From assembly GCA_973895155.1 (NCBI GenBank), contig OZ316898.1:6076001-6140000 (forward strand): a stretch of DNA of 64,000 nucleotides. Direction: 5' to 3'. How positions within the stretch are numbered: the stretch's first letter is position 1; each line of letters starts with the position of its first letter. Positions 47,439-59,800 of the stretch are shown here, one piece after another. Both the position numbers and the translations under genes were made by a program. The stretch is from Marsupella aquatica. Its lineage: Eukaryota; Marchantiophyta. Under the pieces are notes generated by a model, which saw only the letters and a program-made list of their open reading frames with translations, had not been told where the DNA came from and did no database searches.

Positions 47439-48455
47439 ATAAATACTTTCAGGTGTGAGTACTGCCAAAAAATTTGAGATGGAATAACTAAAGAGAGTAA
47501 ATATTAGGTACCTTAAAGTAGTACTTACCTTGCACAAGTATTTCAAAACATGAAAAAAAATGAATATGGGAGTGACAAGGGCTAAATACTTTGTACATAT
47601 GTTATCTATTTATTTTAAGCAAGTGTACACTTAAAAATTGCTTCTAGAGAGTACATTTGGTGAACTGATATAGATAATTGTAGGATTATGTTACAATTAA
47701 AAATGCAGAAAATAATCACTGACACAGATCATGAGAAAGGGTTGCAGGGACAAGGGCCCCATTAAGTATATTTGAAAAGTGAGGGGCTAGTCATGATTAT
47801 CTTTACCTATAGGGGACCCATCAAGTATTTTGCCGGCGCTTTTTGTGATCGTTTAGTTTCTGCCGTGAAATCCCTTTCTTTGTCTTTTCTCAACTCCATT
47901 TCTCAACCAAACCAGACTTTTTGACATCCTTTGATTCATGCCAGAAATTTTTGTCTGTAGGGTTGTAGTTATTTTAGTCATTTTTGCAGTTGTTTGGACT
48001 CGGGCTTATTTTGGCTCTTTAATCTTACAGAGGTTAGGCTAATGTTTTCACCCCTTTATTGAGTCACTTGCCTTTGGTATCCTGTTTCCTGGTTTGACAA
48101 TTTTTGTTCTTTGGAAATGTCACATATACATTCTCCTTCAACCAGATAGTTCTTTTCTGGAATCTGAGATAATTTTGTTCCTACAAAAGAGACCTCAATG
48201 CAACCACACTCAATGCTGAGAGGAATTCCTGCCTGAAAAAAATTATATTTGTAGGGAGGGTTTAGTTCTTCTTGCAATTGGTGACTACTCTCGCCTTATT
48301 TGGCTCTTTGGTCTTGGGTTTTATTTCCATGTTTCAAACTTTCAAAATACAGTCAGAAAAATCTGACGAATGGCCAGAGAGCGGGCCAGAGAAGCCATTA
48401 TTTAAAATAAAAATATATAAATAAAAATAAAAATAAATAAATAAAGGGGTTACCA
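47439..48455. other. no gene seen
   Basis: AT-rich. A short A-rich tract (48400-48445, AATAAAAATAAAAATAAATA) may be the tail of an old retroposon. I see no coding region. Confidence 0.35.
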
Positions 48456-48459
48456 AAAA

Positions 48460-48650
48460 GGGCGAGGATTTAAAGGCTGCCCAAGCATGGGATGGGCAGG
48501 GGCAGCCAGGGGACCCAAAAAGGCTGGCCTGAAAAAAGCTGGACACAAAAACGAGGAGAGTCTTCCGGTGAGGTGTGGGGGAAAACCAAGATGCATTTAA
48601 TGACAAAACAGGGACTCGTCTCCCTGAATTTTACAAGATGGTGGGGGCCG
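48460..48650. repeat. inverted copy of the dispersed repeat at 46310-46665
   Basis: GGCTGCCCAAGCATGGGATG, AGCCAGGGGACCCAAAAAGG, CTGGCCTGAAA, GACACAAAAACGAGGAGAGT and CTTCCGGTGAGGTGTGGGGG are the complement of one unit at 46.3-46.6 kb, followed by ATGCATTTAATGACAAAACA and GGGACTCGTCTCC, which match its flank at 46345-46370. This copy has a single unit, so the duplication at 46.4 kb arose after the copies separated. The A-rich tract just to the left could be a retroposon tail. Confidence 0.6.
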
Positions 48651-50860
48651 TTCACTCTCTCTTCATCCAGAGCAAAGCTGATGGCCATTTCATTCCACAA
48701 AAGTTAAAATGCCTGAGCCAAAATGTGTCAGGTTTGGAAGTAATCAATGCAATTTACTTAAAACAAACGGCCATTTGTTCCATGTTTTTAGACCACCTCA
48801 AGAGGAGGTCTAAGTTTTTGACAAAAAAGCTTGCACACCTCACCAAAAAAAGGGACCCACAAGGGGCCCACTGACAAATGACTAGGTTCGGTAATGCTTT
48901 TTGTTCATTGTGCCCCCAAGTTCATATAAAGTGAAGTGTGGCCAGTTCCCACATATGAATGGCTAAGATTGCATCTTTCACTTAGAAAAAATGGAATGGC
49001 TGCCCCCAAGTTCTTGTAAAGCCCCCCTAAGTCTACTCTCGAAGTGTCTGTATTATGATGCATCTTTGATTATTTTCTACCTTGAGGTTGGAGTCCATCA
49101 CTAATTTGAAGGTTGGCTCTCGTAAGGAGCGTCTGCTGACAGGAGCATGAGCCTTGTTCCTTATCTCATTCTGAGGACACCATTAATGGCGGTGGTGGTG
49201 TCTTCAAATTAGTAAGGTGTAGAGTATCGCCTAAAGTCCTGGCCAGTCCTTTGTAGGGTTGTTGAAGCTGGTAGGACAGTCGGTGTCTGGTTTCCATTTG
49301 AGTTATGGACGTTTTGACTAACGAAGGTGGTTCTAGGGCCTCACCCACTAGGGGACCGAACTCTGGTCTAATGTAGGTTCGAGACGTATTGCTTCATTCA
49401 TTCATTCAATTGACTTGGGTTTTTCCTCGTCTATGATCCGATCCTTGGACGGTGGCTCTATGCTTTTTGCTCCACAGTGTACTAACCGACCAGAAGGAGC
49501 CACCGGTGGTGGAATTTTGTCGTTTTCAATTTTGACGGTAAAATGATTTGAACGTCATTGTTTTGTGTGGAAGTCTGGCCACCACCCCACCAGTTGACCT
49601 TGAAGTTTGAACCTGCTGAAAATTGCTGGACTGAATTTCAATAAAACCAGCATTGTAACTCATTAAATCAAGGTGCATTTTAAAAGCCATTCATTTTTAC
49701 CTAAATCTTACTTGGAAATGCTTTGGCAACAAAACACAAAGGAAAGACTGAGATGTCTCCTCAATAGGCTAAATCCTTTAGTCACCAGATCTAGTGATTC
49801 TTGTTAAATCTAGGGAAATCAAATGGTTCAATTATACACTTCAAACACTTAACAACAAGAATTACTTTTAAGGAAAGAAGAGAACTTACTGTTACACTCC
49901 TCTGCAAAAATGAGCAAGGAAAGAAAAAGAAATCACCGTTTACACCAGCATTCTTCTTAGTGACTGAAATTGACTAGATTCCACATCTTTCAAGTGTCTT
50001 TGCGGATTTCAGCAAAAATGGCCACTTTTATTGTCTTCCTTTATTTAGCCAGTTTCCCACTTAGCTACAAACCCCATTAGCCATCTATGGGGTATCCTTA
50101 ATGGGACCCCAAAGTGAAATGTGTTACTTGATTGGACCCCTGAAGTTTTGGGTACTTTAATTTATGGTCTATCATCATCAATTAATGGTCTAAATACTCA
50201 GGGGTATCAAATCACACTTTTCATTTTGAGATCCTATCAATCAAATACCTCCTCCTTTAATACAATGAGATTGGATCATTGAATTGGGGAAAGAAACATA
50301 CAATGACCAGGATGAGACAGGCATGAAAACACAACCTATGCTAACCAGGCCCTTGACCAAAGGCTCATCTTTAAAAAAATGAATAAAATATACTTCACTT
50401 ATGTCATCGATGAGAGTGTCTTGTTGATACCGGATGAGGGGGTGGATGGATCAAGGGTCTAGACCAGCAGTCGAGATGTCTCAATCTTCACTTTGGATAT
50501 TCTAAAATCTTATAAAACAATGATTTATGTTTCTATGATAGATTATTCTTAGAAGTTTTGTTACAAATACCTATGATTGAACCCGGATTGAACCATTGTC
50601 CTTATTTATGGCAGTGGAAAATGGGCTTTCTTATATGAATAGGGTCAAAGAAAATTAATAAACCTTTCAAGGAAAGAAAATTAATAAACCATATCATTTT
50701 TATTTTTATTTTGTTTAAAAAAATATAACAACTCCAAGGCATCATTCATTTTGTTTGTTTGGAAAACTGATTTAAACAAAAATACAGATTTATGGTAGAA
50801 ACTAATCCAATTGAAAAGGCCCACCTTAAATGGAAATATAAACACATTGAAAACAAGTGA
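48651..50860. other. intergenic DNA with a small MITE copy
   Basis: At about 50105-50260, GACCCCAAAGTGAAATGTGT and TACTTGATTGGACCCCTGA pair imperfectly with the complement of CAGGGGTATCAAATCACACT and TTTTCATTTTGAGATCC. This is a relative of the hairpin at 19275-19429. No gene seen elsewhere. Confidence 0.4.
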
Positions 50861-52650
50861 AATAGTATAGAAGTCCAGTGTTGCAGTCCATTATAGAAGT
50901 CCATTGTATTGCAGTCCATATGTATTGCAAATAAAAGTATATTGGGGCCGTTTTGGGGGCCCCCATCACCTAGCTAAACATAGTTTAGCCAATAAGTGGG
51001 CCTGAAAAGTCATAGCAGTATGTTCCTACACATCCTGACCGAGGGAGCAAAGAAGGGTCAATGGGTGGACACACAGATTGCTGGATGTTTTGGACACCAT
51101 AGCAGTCTGGCCCGCCCAAATCACCTTGAAACCCTGCCCAAAACCGAGTCCCACCTTATCCACGACGGGCAGATAGACGATGATGGAGGAGAGGAGAGCG
51201 AATGAACATGCTGGAAGTCTGGTCTCGCATTGGGTGGCAGCCACTTTTGTGCACGCAGCACCGATCTGATTGGGCAGATGCCTATTTTGGCTTGCAGTCA
51301 CGGTTTACTTGGGTATTCACTTTACTTTTGGTCGATCAACTGGTCTTGTACTCAACTCTGCATTGGTTCCCTAATTTTCACCCTGTTTGTTTTGTTGTCT
51401 TCTTGCCTTGCTTACCAGGTCTGTGACAGAAGGGGTCAGTCACAAAGGCTGAACGATGACAAGGCTACTAGATGTGTTAAGTAGATGATTGTATTATTCT
51501 GTGGATGAAAACCATGTTTCACACATGATTGACAACATTTTCCTGAAACACCAGGTTATTTGGAATGGAATTCAAGAGAGTGTTGCATCATGGAAACAAT
51601 ATGTTGGTCTATTCATGAAATGTTTGATTTGGTTTCATATGATATTCATATGCACAATCCTCACACTTAGGATTCATAAAGTAGATAAAGTGGTAGTACA
51701 TGAGTGATTGGAAGAGTGTTGGCTTGGTGGTTATCCCATTCATTATGGGCTAAATTTGAAATTGAGTTGTTGTAGTTAAGTTTGAATTTATGGGTACCTC
51801 AAGGTTAATACTGCAAAACTTTAATTATAACCATCAGTGTCTTTAGAATATTATAATGGATCTTTAGAAGGGTTTAAATTTACAAGTCTGGCCTAAACTA
51901 AATTGCTCAAGAAGTAAAGTGTTTTTCAATTGTGAAGTCACTCTATTGTTTGTAGATTATCAAAGATTACTAGCTCATCTTTTGAAATGAGTGGACCAAG
52001 GCTAAAGAATGTGAAGATTTGATCACTAGTGAGTTTTTCACCCATAATGCAAGCATTGAGAGTTTAGCCATTGGAGGTTCAACTAACAAAAATGGTAGTA
52101 CCCACGTGCAATCCAAAATAGATATTTCCAATGAAAATTGCCTAGATTTTTAAACAACATAGGCAGGAAAAAAGGTATTATAGAATACTCTTTAATATAT
52201 ATATCTTATCAAGTAAAATACACAATTTGTATTAAAAATCTGGAATTTCTTTGGAATTTTTATTTATAAATATGAGTATTTATATTAAGCTAGGATGGTA
52301 AGTGGTACCCCAAAATATACACAAAGTTAATCCCTCAAGGTTTAGCCCCACTCTACTGTAGTGGTTGAGGACACATTAAGTAGAGATGTGCAATACAATA
52401 TATGAGGAGTCTTCTTGCTATGTGCCTGGATCACAATAATTTCCATCTAAGTGGTTAGCATTGCTCAAATAAGCATCCCTTCACATATTAGTATACCAAA
52501 TGTGAAACTCCCAAGTAAAACAGAAATATTGTCTTAATTATCCACTATGCAAAGATTAGATGGGAGCATTGTCAGTTTCTTTCACATGCATTTTGATAAG
52601 CTTTTGCATTGTTTTGAAGTGTCTCCAAGCATTGTGGGAGGTAGAGAGAA
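50861..52650. other. intergenic DNA; partial relative of the 55-kb segment
   Basis: At 50875-50995, GCAGTCCATTATAGAAGTCC, TATTGCAGTCCATATG and TGGGGGCCCCCATCACCTAG followed by TAGTTTAGCCAAT resemble 54980-55185. A 69-codon frame follows (50996-51205), acidic at its end, with no domain. I see no gene that I can support. Confidence 0.35.
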
Positions 52651-52652
52651 GT

Positions 52653-52928
52653 TGTTGAGTATTGCTCTTAGTCTTGTGACTCTAGGGTTAACCGCAATTA
52701 GGCTAAGTCAGGTTAAGACTTAGCTAAGGTTAGCAATGATGCATGCTGTATATAACCAGGGCTGAATATGCCAGCCTCTGGTGGATCTTCAGTTCATTGT
52801 TGGAGTGGAGCAAGAGAGAATAAAAGCTCTTGCTTTCCCATGGACGTAGCCTCAGGCGAGAGGAGAACCACATACTCACTGTGTCGACTACTTTGTATAG
52901 TATTTACATGTGCATCATGTCCCCAACA
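52653..52928 (+). mobile_element. solo LTR of a copia-like retrotransposon
   Basis: The 276-bp unit starts TGTTGAGTATTG and ends CATGTCCCCAACA, giving TG...CA ends and a TGTTG/CAACA terminal inverted repeat. It is flanked by GAAGT and AAAGT, a 5-bp target duplication with one change. Inside, in the right order, are a TATA box (TATATAA, 52749-52755), a polyadenylation signal (AATAAA, 52819-52824) and the segment CTTTCCCATGGACGTAGCCT followed by GAGAACCACAT, a hallmark of the R-U5 region of plant copia LTRs. No primer-binding site or internal domain follows, so the element was lost by LTR recombination. Confidence 0.65.
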
Positions 52929-54970
52929 AAAGTCATGGACTAGTGAATTTAATTAGGTTTGTCTAATCACTTTTCATTTATGTATGTGCCCAATCAAAGT
53001 GTTTGCATCTCAAGCATGCTAAACATACACACTCCTAGATTTGGTCGAGACTTACTGTTTTTTAGCATATTACATTTTCAAAAACATTGTGCTCAATAAT
53101 AATACCAGTAAAAATAAGTTTGGATGGACTGGCAGGTTGGCTGTGAAGCCCAACTGGCAAAGCTGGGATGGACTTTGGCACCCGCTTGGCATAATGTAAA
53201 GACTTGTCTTTTACAATTCAACAAAAATGTGAGCTATAAATGGTCTTTGTACTTATTGTAGTCCCTTCGGGAGCCCGTTCCAATTACTTTACTTAGTGGT
53301 AGTTGTTGCTTATGCCCAATATAGTGGGGGAATTCTTAGCAAAATAGAAGCACCCATTTTCAGTTTAGTTAAGATATTTGACACCCTGGAGAATCACTAT
53401 CTCAAATTAAAATGCCTAAAACCCTATGAACATATGCATCTCAAGCACCCCTTATTGTGTATTTTGATGTAATTCAAAAAATCCTTGAAATTTTAATAAG
53501 TGATATTTCACACATAAAAAGTACCATGAACACTTATTAGTTCTCAGTGTTTCCATTACTGATATGCTTCATTTCTTGTAAACTATATGTCAGGCCACGA
53601 TTAGAGGCTGCGCATAAGGCAAAATTGACCCTCTCCCATGTTGGTTGATCTCCCGCTTAGGGACCATTTCCCCTAGTAATCCATGCCTTTCGGCTAAAGT
53701 GGGAAAAAGCACAAAGTTTGTAAACAGAATAGAATCCCACATTAAACCATACAGAGTAACCTGGACTAATGACACACAAACTTTTGTAAGAAAATTTTAT
53801 TTTCTTTAGCCTTTTTTCCAAGTAATTTTCCTACTTGGTCTTACAAAAGTTTAGACAATGCCTCCGTTTGTGTGCAATTTCATTTTGTAGATATAATACA
53901 TTTTAAATGTGTGTCATGCACACTCTGGCTTTATGGATAGGTTTACTGCTTGTAGGTAAAATCATTCTATGAACTTATCTCTCAAAAGAACAACAGAGTT
54001 AAATTATATATTATCAATTATCAATTATGGTCAAGAATACTATGTCCCTCATCATCATGGTTTGTAAACTTGGGTTCCTTTGGAAGGTTTAGCTTATTGT
54101 AGTGCAAAACTGAATGTCAAAGGTCATACTGCACAACTAACAGTTAGATTGAGTGACTCTAACAACCTTTTTATACCTAGGAGTTGGTGCACATTCAAGC
54201 TGGTTTTGTTTGATTGGCGGGCAAGTATAGAGGGGAGTATCACACTTCTACAGGCACTTAGAGTCCTCACAATAAAGGCTCTTAAGACTGTTTCCCACAA
54301 AGTGACCCCAAAAGCTACTAACTTCAAGCCAGCTGCCACGAAATTGTTATTTTTTTACCCACATACAAGTCATTGGTAGTAATTTTGTCTGAAAACTAGC
54401 TTATCAATGAGCAAATGTTTGATGAGTTGAGTGAGCAAGTACCCCAGCAAGTACATTAGCCCCTTACAACCCCTTCTCTCTTACAGTCATGGCCAACTGA
54501 ATGTAGTTACTCACCTGGTTAGCCCTACAATGTTGTGCATATTTCTAGTCTCAAGGGTCATTTGCTTAGTACTAAAAAATGACGAGACAAACAATTACCT
54601 GTTTCATACTATACATTACTTAAAAAGTTAAGAAACAAACAAAAGGAATAAAATATATACTCTTTAATAAAAAATAATTACCTGTTTCATACTATACGGA
54701 GTACTTGGTGGTCAAAGGATAATCCTTCACACTTCGTCGATTAAAAAGGTAAGAAAAAAACAAAAGAATCAAATATATACTCTCTAAGAAGAAATAAACA
54801 AATTAAAGGTTCCTTCATCTTTTTTTGTCTCATTATATTGGACATTCCTCTTCTCACTTAAGCCATCATGATGTTATGGAATATTGCATACTAAATGTAT
54901 TTCAACACACATGTCTCAAAATACATTTAGGGTCTTTTTGGTAATTTGGTCCCTTCACAACGTGTGAAAG
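52929..54970. other. no gene seen
   Basis: AT-rich with short frames. A 14-bp inverted repeat AAACTTTTGTAAGA / TCTTACAAAAGTTT lies at about 53779-53852. Two similar segments with AATTACCTGTTTCATACTAT occur at about 54590 and 54676. No recognised element boundaries. Confidence 0.4.
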
Positions 54971-54976
54971 AGTAGA

Positions 54977-55105
54977 GCTGTCCAGTCCATCGTATTATTG
55001 CAGTCCAGTCCATCGTATTTCAGTACAGTACATCGTATTTCAGTCCAGTACATCGTATTTCAGTCCGCCATGTATCAGTCCAGTCCATCGTATTTCAGTC
55101 CAAAG
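54977..55105 (+). repeat. 20-bp minisatellite, about six copies
   Basis: GTCCAGTCCATCGTATTTCA and variants (GTACAGTACATCG..., GTCCAGTACATCG...) are repeated head to tail. Downstream (55110-55185), TCCCCCATCACATAACTTAA and GTTCAGCCAAT resemble the segment at 50940-50990, so the array belongs to a dispersed element or a duplicated promoter-like region. Confidence 0.65.
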
Positions 55106-55615
55106 GTATGGGCCGACAAAAGTATCATGGGGAGCTTTTCTGGTCCCCCATCACATAACTTAACTGAACACAGTTCAGCCAATCATCTCAGCCAGACGGA
55201 AAAAGCGAAGTAGGGGAGGAGAGGATTGTGATCTTCGTCGCTCTTCATCACTCGCCTGCAATCCGTCATCCTCTCAAAGATAAGCCAGGCGCATGCAAGA
55301 TTGCAAGGGAAGACTGCAGGCTTTGCAGCAGGGCTCAAAGGGTGGGGGGCCCCATTTGAATGAATGCACTAGACCACAATGAACCCTATAGATCACCAGC
55401 CATATCCATGGTTCAAATATAAAGGTTGTTTACGGTACACCCTGTATAAGTGCATACTAGATAACTGCATTCTGTGGATAAATGCAGGGTGATCATGTAG
55501 TCCCCTTATATTATAGTTTTTTTTAATATCAATGCACCAAAATGTAGTTCTTGTAGGTACATCTCAACCCTCTCGAAACAAATAATATATGAGTTCATTG
55601 TCTTTTATAAATGTA
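55106..55615. other. flank of the Helitron, no gene seen
   Basis: Contains ATAAGTGCATACTAGATAAC and TGGATAAATGCAGG (55430-55490), which resemble motifs right of the Helitron at 63.5-63.8 kb. Ends at the A of the AT insertion site. Confidence 0.4.
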
Positions 55616-55652
55616 CTAGCCCCATGCCTGTGCGTTGCACGAAAGACTTCGA

Positions 55653-55868
55653 GTGAGGGCAAGATGTCGAAGAGAGAGCAAGATGTTGAGGTGAGGGCAA
55701 GATTTGGAGGTGAGGGCAAGATGTCGGGGTGAGGGTAACATTTTGAGGTGAGGGTAAGATGTCGAGGAGAGGGCAAGATTTGGAGGTGAGGGCAAGATGT
55801 CGAAGTGAGAGCAAGATGTTGAGATGAGAGCAAGATGTCAAGGTGAGGGTAAGATTTTGAGGCGAGGC
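55653..55868 (-). repeat. 19-bp minisatellite inside the Helitron 3' region
   Basis: On the plus strand GTGAGGGCAAGATGTCGAG and variants (GTGAGGGTAAGAT(T/G)T(T/C)GAG, GTGAGGGCAAGATTTGGAG) are repeated about 11 times from 55653. 19 is not a multiple of three, so short frames through it are incidental. The array starts 13 bp inside the terminal hairpin, between it and the end of the RepHel gene. Confidence 0.8.
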
Positions 55869-55972
55869 AAACATGGTTATGCATTGCAAACTTATAATTC
55901 AGTCAAAAAGTCAAAGAGATTAATACAAAAGTGATACAATATTTATTCAGGTGTTCAGTAAAGAACCTCATC

Positions 55973-58900
55973 CTATACAACAATTTTTGTCAACTTTGCT
56001 TGACCCTCCTCGGAATCTGAAAGTAAAACCTTGATAGTTGTAGGTGATGTTGCCCTTGAGAATGCTACATACAACTGTCCATGACTAAATACAGGCTTTG
56101 AAAGCTGCAACCCTACATGTTCTAAAGTCTGACCTTGAGCCTTGTTTATGGTCATTGCATATGCCACTCGAATTGGAAACTGGACCCTACGTAATAAGAA
56201 AGGAAGTGACTCATCAGAGGTCAACGGAATCCGTGGGATAAATGTAAGGGTCCCTGCATGTTTTCCTGCAAGAACACGTGCCTCAATGACACGACGATTC
56301 ATTGCTCTCACAATTAACCGAGTACCATTACACAACCCCAAAGAGTGATCTATATTCCTAAGTAAAATGATAGGGCATCCAACCTTCAGTACCAACTTAT
56401 GAGGTGGAAGACCACTCGGCGTGAGTGTATTCAAGAACTCCGTAGGGTAGAAATTTTCCCCTTCGAGCTGATCTGGACGATCAACGCTAAAAAACTCACT
56501 TGATTCCCCAAGAAGTCCTTCTAAGATAGAGTCGTTAATTTTTAGTGCCTCGTCATTTGTCGGCGCCAGAATAGTTCTCTCACTTAAGAACCTGTCGTCC
56601 ACATTAGCAAGAGTCGGGTATATTGCCTGAACCAATGATTCCACACGTCCTCCATCCACCACCATAGACTCAGGGCAAGTAATAAGATTATTTGAAAGCC
56701 CTCCTTTTGGGAGTTTATCATCGCCCAATTGTAGTAGCCACTCCGCAAATGTAACATTACCAAATTCAGGAGATGCGTTAGTTCCTCTTGCCCGCATATT
56801 TTCAGTTAGCTTCAAAGTCCGTATACTACTCCACACATAAGACTTCTTCAAACACGACCCCACAATCTCTGGACGACTTGCCCTTGCCTTCACTGGAAGC
56901 ACTTGTTGAAAATCACCTGCAAATACAACTACAACCCCTCCAAAGATTTGGTCATTATCTCGTATGTCGCGTAAAGTTCTATCCAATGCCTCCATTCCAT
57001 GCCGATGGATCATGGGTGCTTCATCCCACAAAATAAAAGTTGCCCTCCGCAATAATCCAGCAAGGTCAGATTGTTTTTGGATGCCGCATGTCGATGTCGA
57101 GATTGGTTTCAATGGTAGCTTGAATCTTGAGTGTGCGGTGCGACCTCCATCTAACAAAAGACTTGCAATACCCGAGGAAGCTACGGCCAATGCAATGTCC
57201 CCATCTACATGGACTCTCCGAAGTAGAACATTCTCCACAAATGTTTTGCCCGTCCCCCCTGGTCCATCAATAAAGAATGTCGCTCCATCTCGAGCCCTCA
57301 CCGCTGCAAGTATTGTAGTGTACGTTGCCCTTTGACCCTCGTTCAACAACGGCTCCTGCTCTGCAAGTTGTTGTAGAAGTACATCCATCGGGTAACGTGT
57401 CTCCTCTCTTATCAACCGGTTTCTATTTTCTTCCTCTTGGAAAAACTCCATACCTGGTTCCGGAAGACCAAACTCCAACAATGTTTTACCCACACTTTTC
57501 AAAGCCTCATCCATCAAATGTAGAGCAAAGCTCTGTTGCTGCTGCTCCGTAGAATCTAAGAAGCCCATTGATTGCAAACGATACCTACAATCATCACTCA
57601 AATTGGATGCATGTTGTGTCCACAGGTCGCACGGTTTGGCAACACCTCCAAACAACAATATTGTGATAAATAGTTGCCGAATTTGCGCACCGGTGTGCAT
57701 ACTTGCTGCTTCTTGAAGGCATCTATCCCACTCTTCATCGTTCTCATACAAACCCCGGGCAAGAGCCGCGGCCTGAAAGGTTGGGTATACATTGCCCTCA
57801 AATGTGCGAAGGTCGATAAATGATGTTGCACCTTTGATGTGAAGAAGAAGCGCCCTCAAGTAATACCGTTCACCCGCGGCTGGCGGCACAAAATACATCC
57901 TCCCAATGCTAAACCCTCTTCTTCGTGGGTTCCATGCACGGGAGGATGCATCCCACACAAACTCATTGGGGAAATTGTTGTAGAAAAGTTGTCTCGCACC
58001 TTCATGTAACATGTTAGCTTTGAACCACCCTTTGAGGGTTGTGTCCCTATGAGATTCTCGTTGGACCACATCATTGATCTCAGAATCCTCATTGAACATT
58101 ATTGATTGTTCCCCCTCACAATGCACCTGCAACCTTTGCACTGAAGTAGTACTCTCAGACATTTCAAACTGATTGATGCGCCATACTCCTTCAGCAGCAT
58201 ACACATATCTAGCATCTAAATGCTCCTTTACTTCGTCTCGTTGCTCAACCTCCACCGTTGCTTTATCGTGCCCTTTATAACAGTACTTATATAAATACTT
58301 GATTGCTTTAATCGAAGAACAAATCTCCACATTGATATGAGCATTAAATCTCATGCTCAAATATGGACTATGAGGAACAACCCACCTATTGTCAAACTTA
58401 AATCTGCTTTGATCTTTTGAGAAACTCCGGCCATCATCCCGACGTCGATACATAGGATACCCATCATCTCCAAAAACTGTTTCGGATGAAAATGATCGCG
58501 GATAGCCCTTGCTGCACTGTCCATCAACCATGCAAGGTGAGTTTGAATACCCGCGACTGCATGGACCATGAACTATAGACTTCATAATAGTCTGATATAA
58601 TTGGGGATGTACTCGCGTGTCCGGTATCTCTGCCGAAACCAATTCGTCAACCAACTCCGGGGTGCGCAACTTATGTCGTTCCACCAATATTATCAGTATG
58701 TGGGCGTGCGGCAGACCCCACTTCTGAAATTCAATGACATACATAGAGGCAATAGGTCTACCTAATACCCCTGTCCGAATGTCCGCCAACAGGGCCTTCA
58801 ACTTAAGTTTGAACACTCTCGCCACAATGTCATCGCGGTCAGCTGCGGTCTGGTAGGGGTAGCACTCCGCTTTGATTTCAGGCCATTCAGGATTGCACGT

Positions 58901-59699
58901 AAAAGTTATGAAAAGGTCTGGAGGCCCATACGTTCGAACAACCGCCATGGCATCCTGATAGGCCTGCATCATATGTCGTGCACTACCTCCATAGGTTGAT
59001 GGTAGAATATAGGTTCTACCCACATCACTTGCTCGTGCGTCCTCATTTTGAACTGCATCTTGTAGCCCTTGATACAACTCGGTCCTTAGCTTCTTCTGAT
59101 TATTACGAATGTAGGTGAGTCGTGTTTGATCAATACATGCATAAGCATCCACAATGTATTGCTTTAGCAATCGTCCTCCACGAAGCAACCAATCATCTCC
59201 CCGTCTTGCATGTAACCTATACGCATAGTACTGAAGTTGGGTCACCTTCTTAGAACCATTTCGTCCACCCCTCGCTCCTGCATCAACAGCCACAATAATT
59301 CCATCTTGGAATTCATGGCCTGCCAATGGGATGTCATAAGACCACCCATCCTGTCCGTGAGGAAAAAGCAAAACATAATGAAGGGGAGCATACGACCGAT
59401 GCCACTCAGAAATCCTTTGTAGGCCACCATTCCTCTTCCTTAGGATTATGTCCCTACCACGTGTTTCAATATCTTCCTCTCCCACCATAATCACGCCAAT
59501 TTCATCTGTTGTGGGCTTATTATAGCGCCTAGGGTCAGTATCTCACTCTGCTATAATACGTAGCGATACCTCTGCCACCTCAGTGCCATCAATGCGGCTC
59601 CCCGCATTTTTGAAGAGCCCCACATATGGATTGTACGTATGCAGCATGTCTTGCAGTGAAGCTAACATAGCATGATCCAATTGTGGCATCCTATTCATC
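55973..59699 (-). CDS. Helitron RepHel exon 2: HUH endonuclease and Pif1-type helicase
   Basis: Exon 2 opens at 59699 after TTGTAG and runs to the stop at 55973. One TGA (59543-59545) interrupts it; from the next ATG (59494) 1173 codons are open. Positions count from that ATG. The Rep part has DLFITFTCNPEWPEI (193-207), the metal-binding HUH motif in WGLPHAHILII (259-269; His263, His265) and the catalytic tyrosine motif KAIKYLYKYCYKGHD (396-410). The helicase part has Walker A GPGGTGKT (744-751), Walker B LWDEAPM (822-828), VFAGDFQQVLPV (857-868), LTENMRA (896-902), INKAQGQTLEHVGLQL (1116-1131) and GQLYVAFSRATS (1139-1150). Rep nicks and joins single strands at the element ends; the helicase unwinds. 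All key residues I can check are present. Before the TGA, NPYVGLFKNAG and, after it, DTDPRRYNKPTTDEIGVI follow the family pattern, so the TGA is a lesion, not a natural end. Confidence 0.92.
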
Positions 59700-59800
59700 C
59701 TACAACCCAAGAAAAAACCATGAGACACAACTTACTGGAAACATACTTAGAATATTAAAGGAAAAAGCTTTCAAGAATGTTGCACATATTACTTATTTAC
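59700..59800 (-). other. intron in the Helitron RepHel gene (101 bp)
   Basis: On the minus strand, AACAG-GTAAATAAG marks the donor and TTTTTTCTTGGGTTGTAG the acceptor. Splicing gives DTENELGN-R-MNRMPQLDHAM, in frame (AG from exon 1 with G from exon 2), joining conserved Helitron segments on both sides. Without splicing the frame stops at once (TAA within the donor). Confidence 0.75.

Noticed and set aside
59494-59542. ATG at 59494 as the natural start of an independent Helitron helicase protein
   Set aside because: Conserved Helitron sequence continues in frame upstream through DTDPRRYNKPTTDE and across the TGA and intron, so this ATG is internal.
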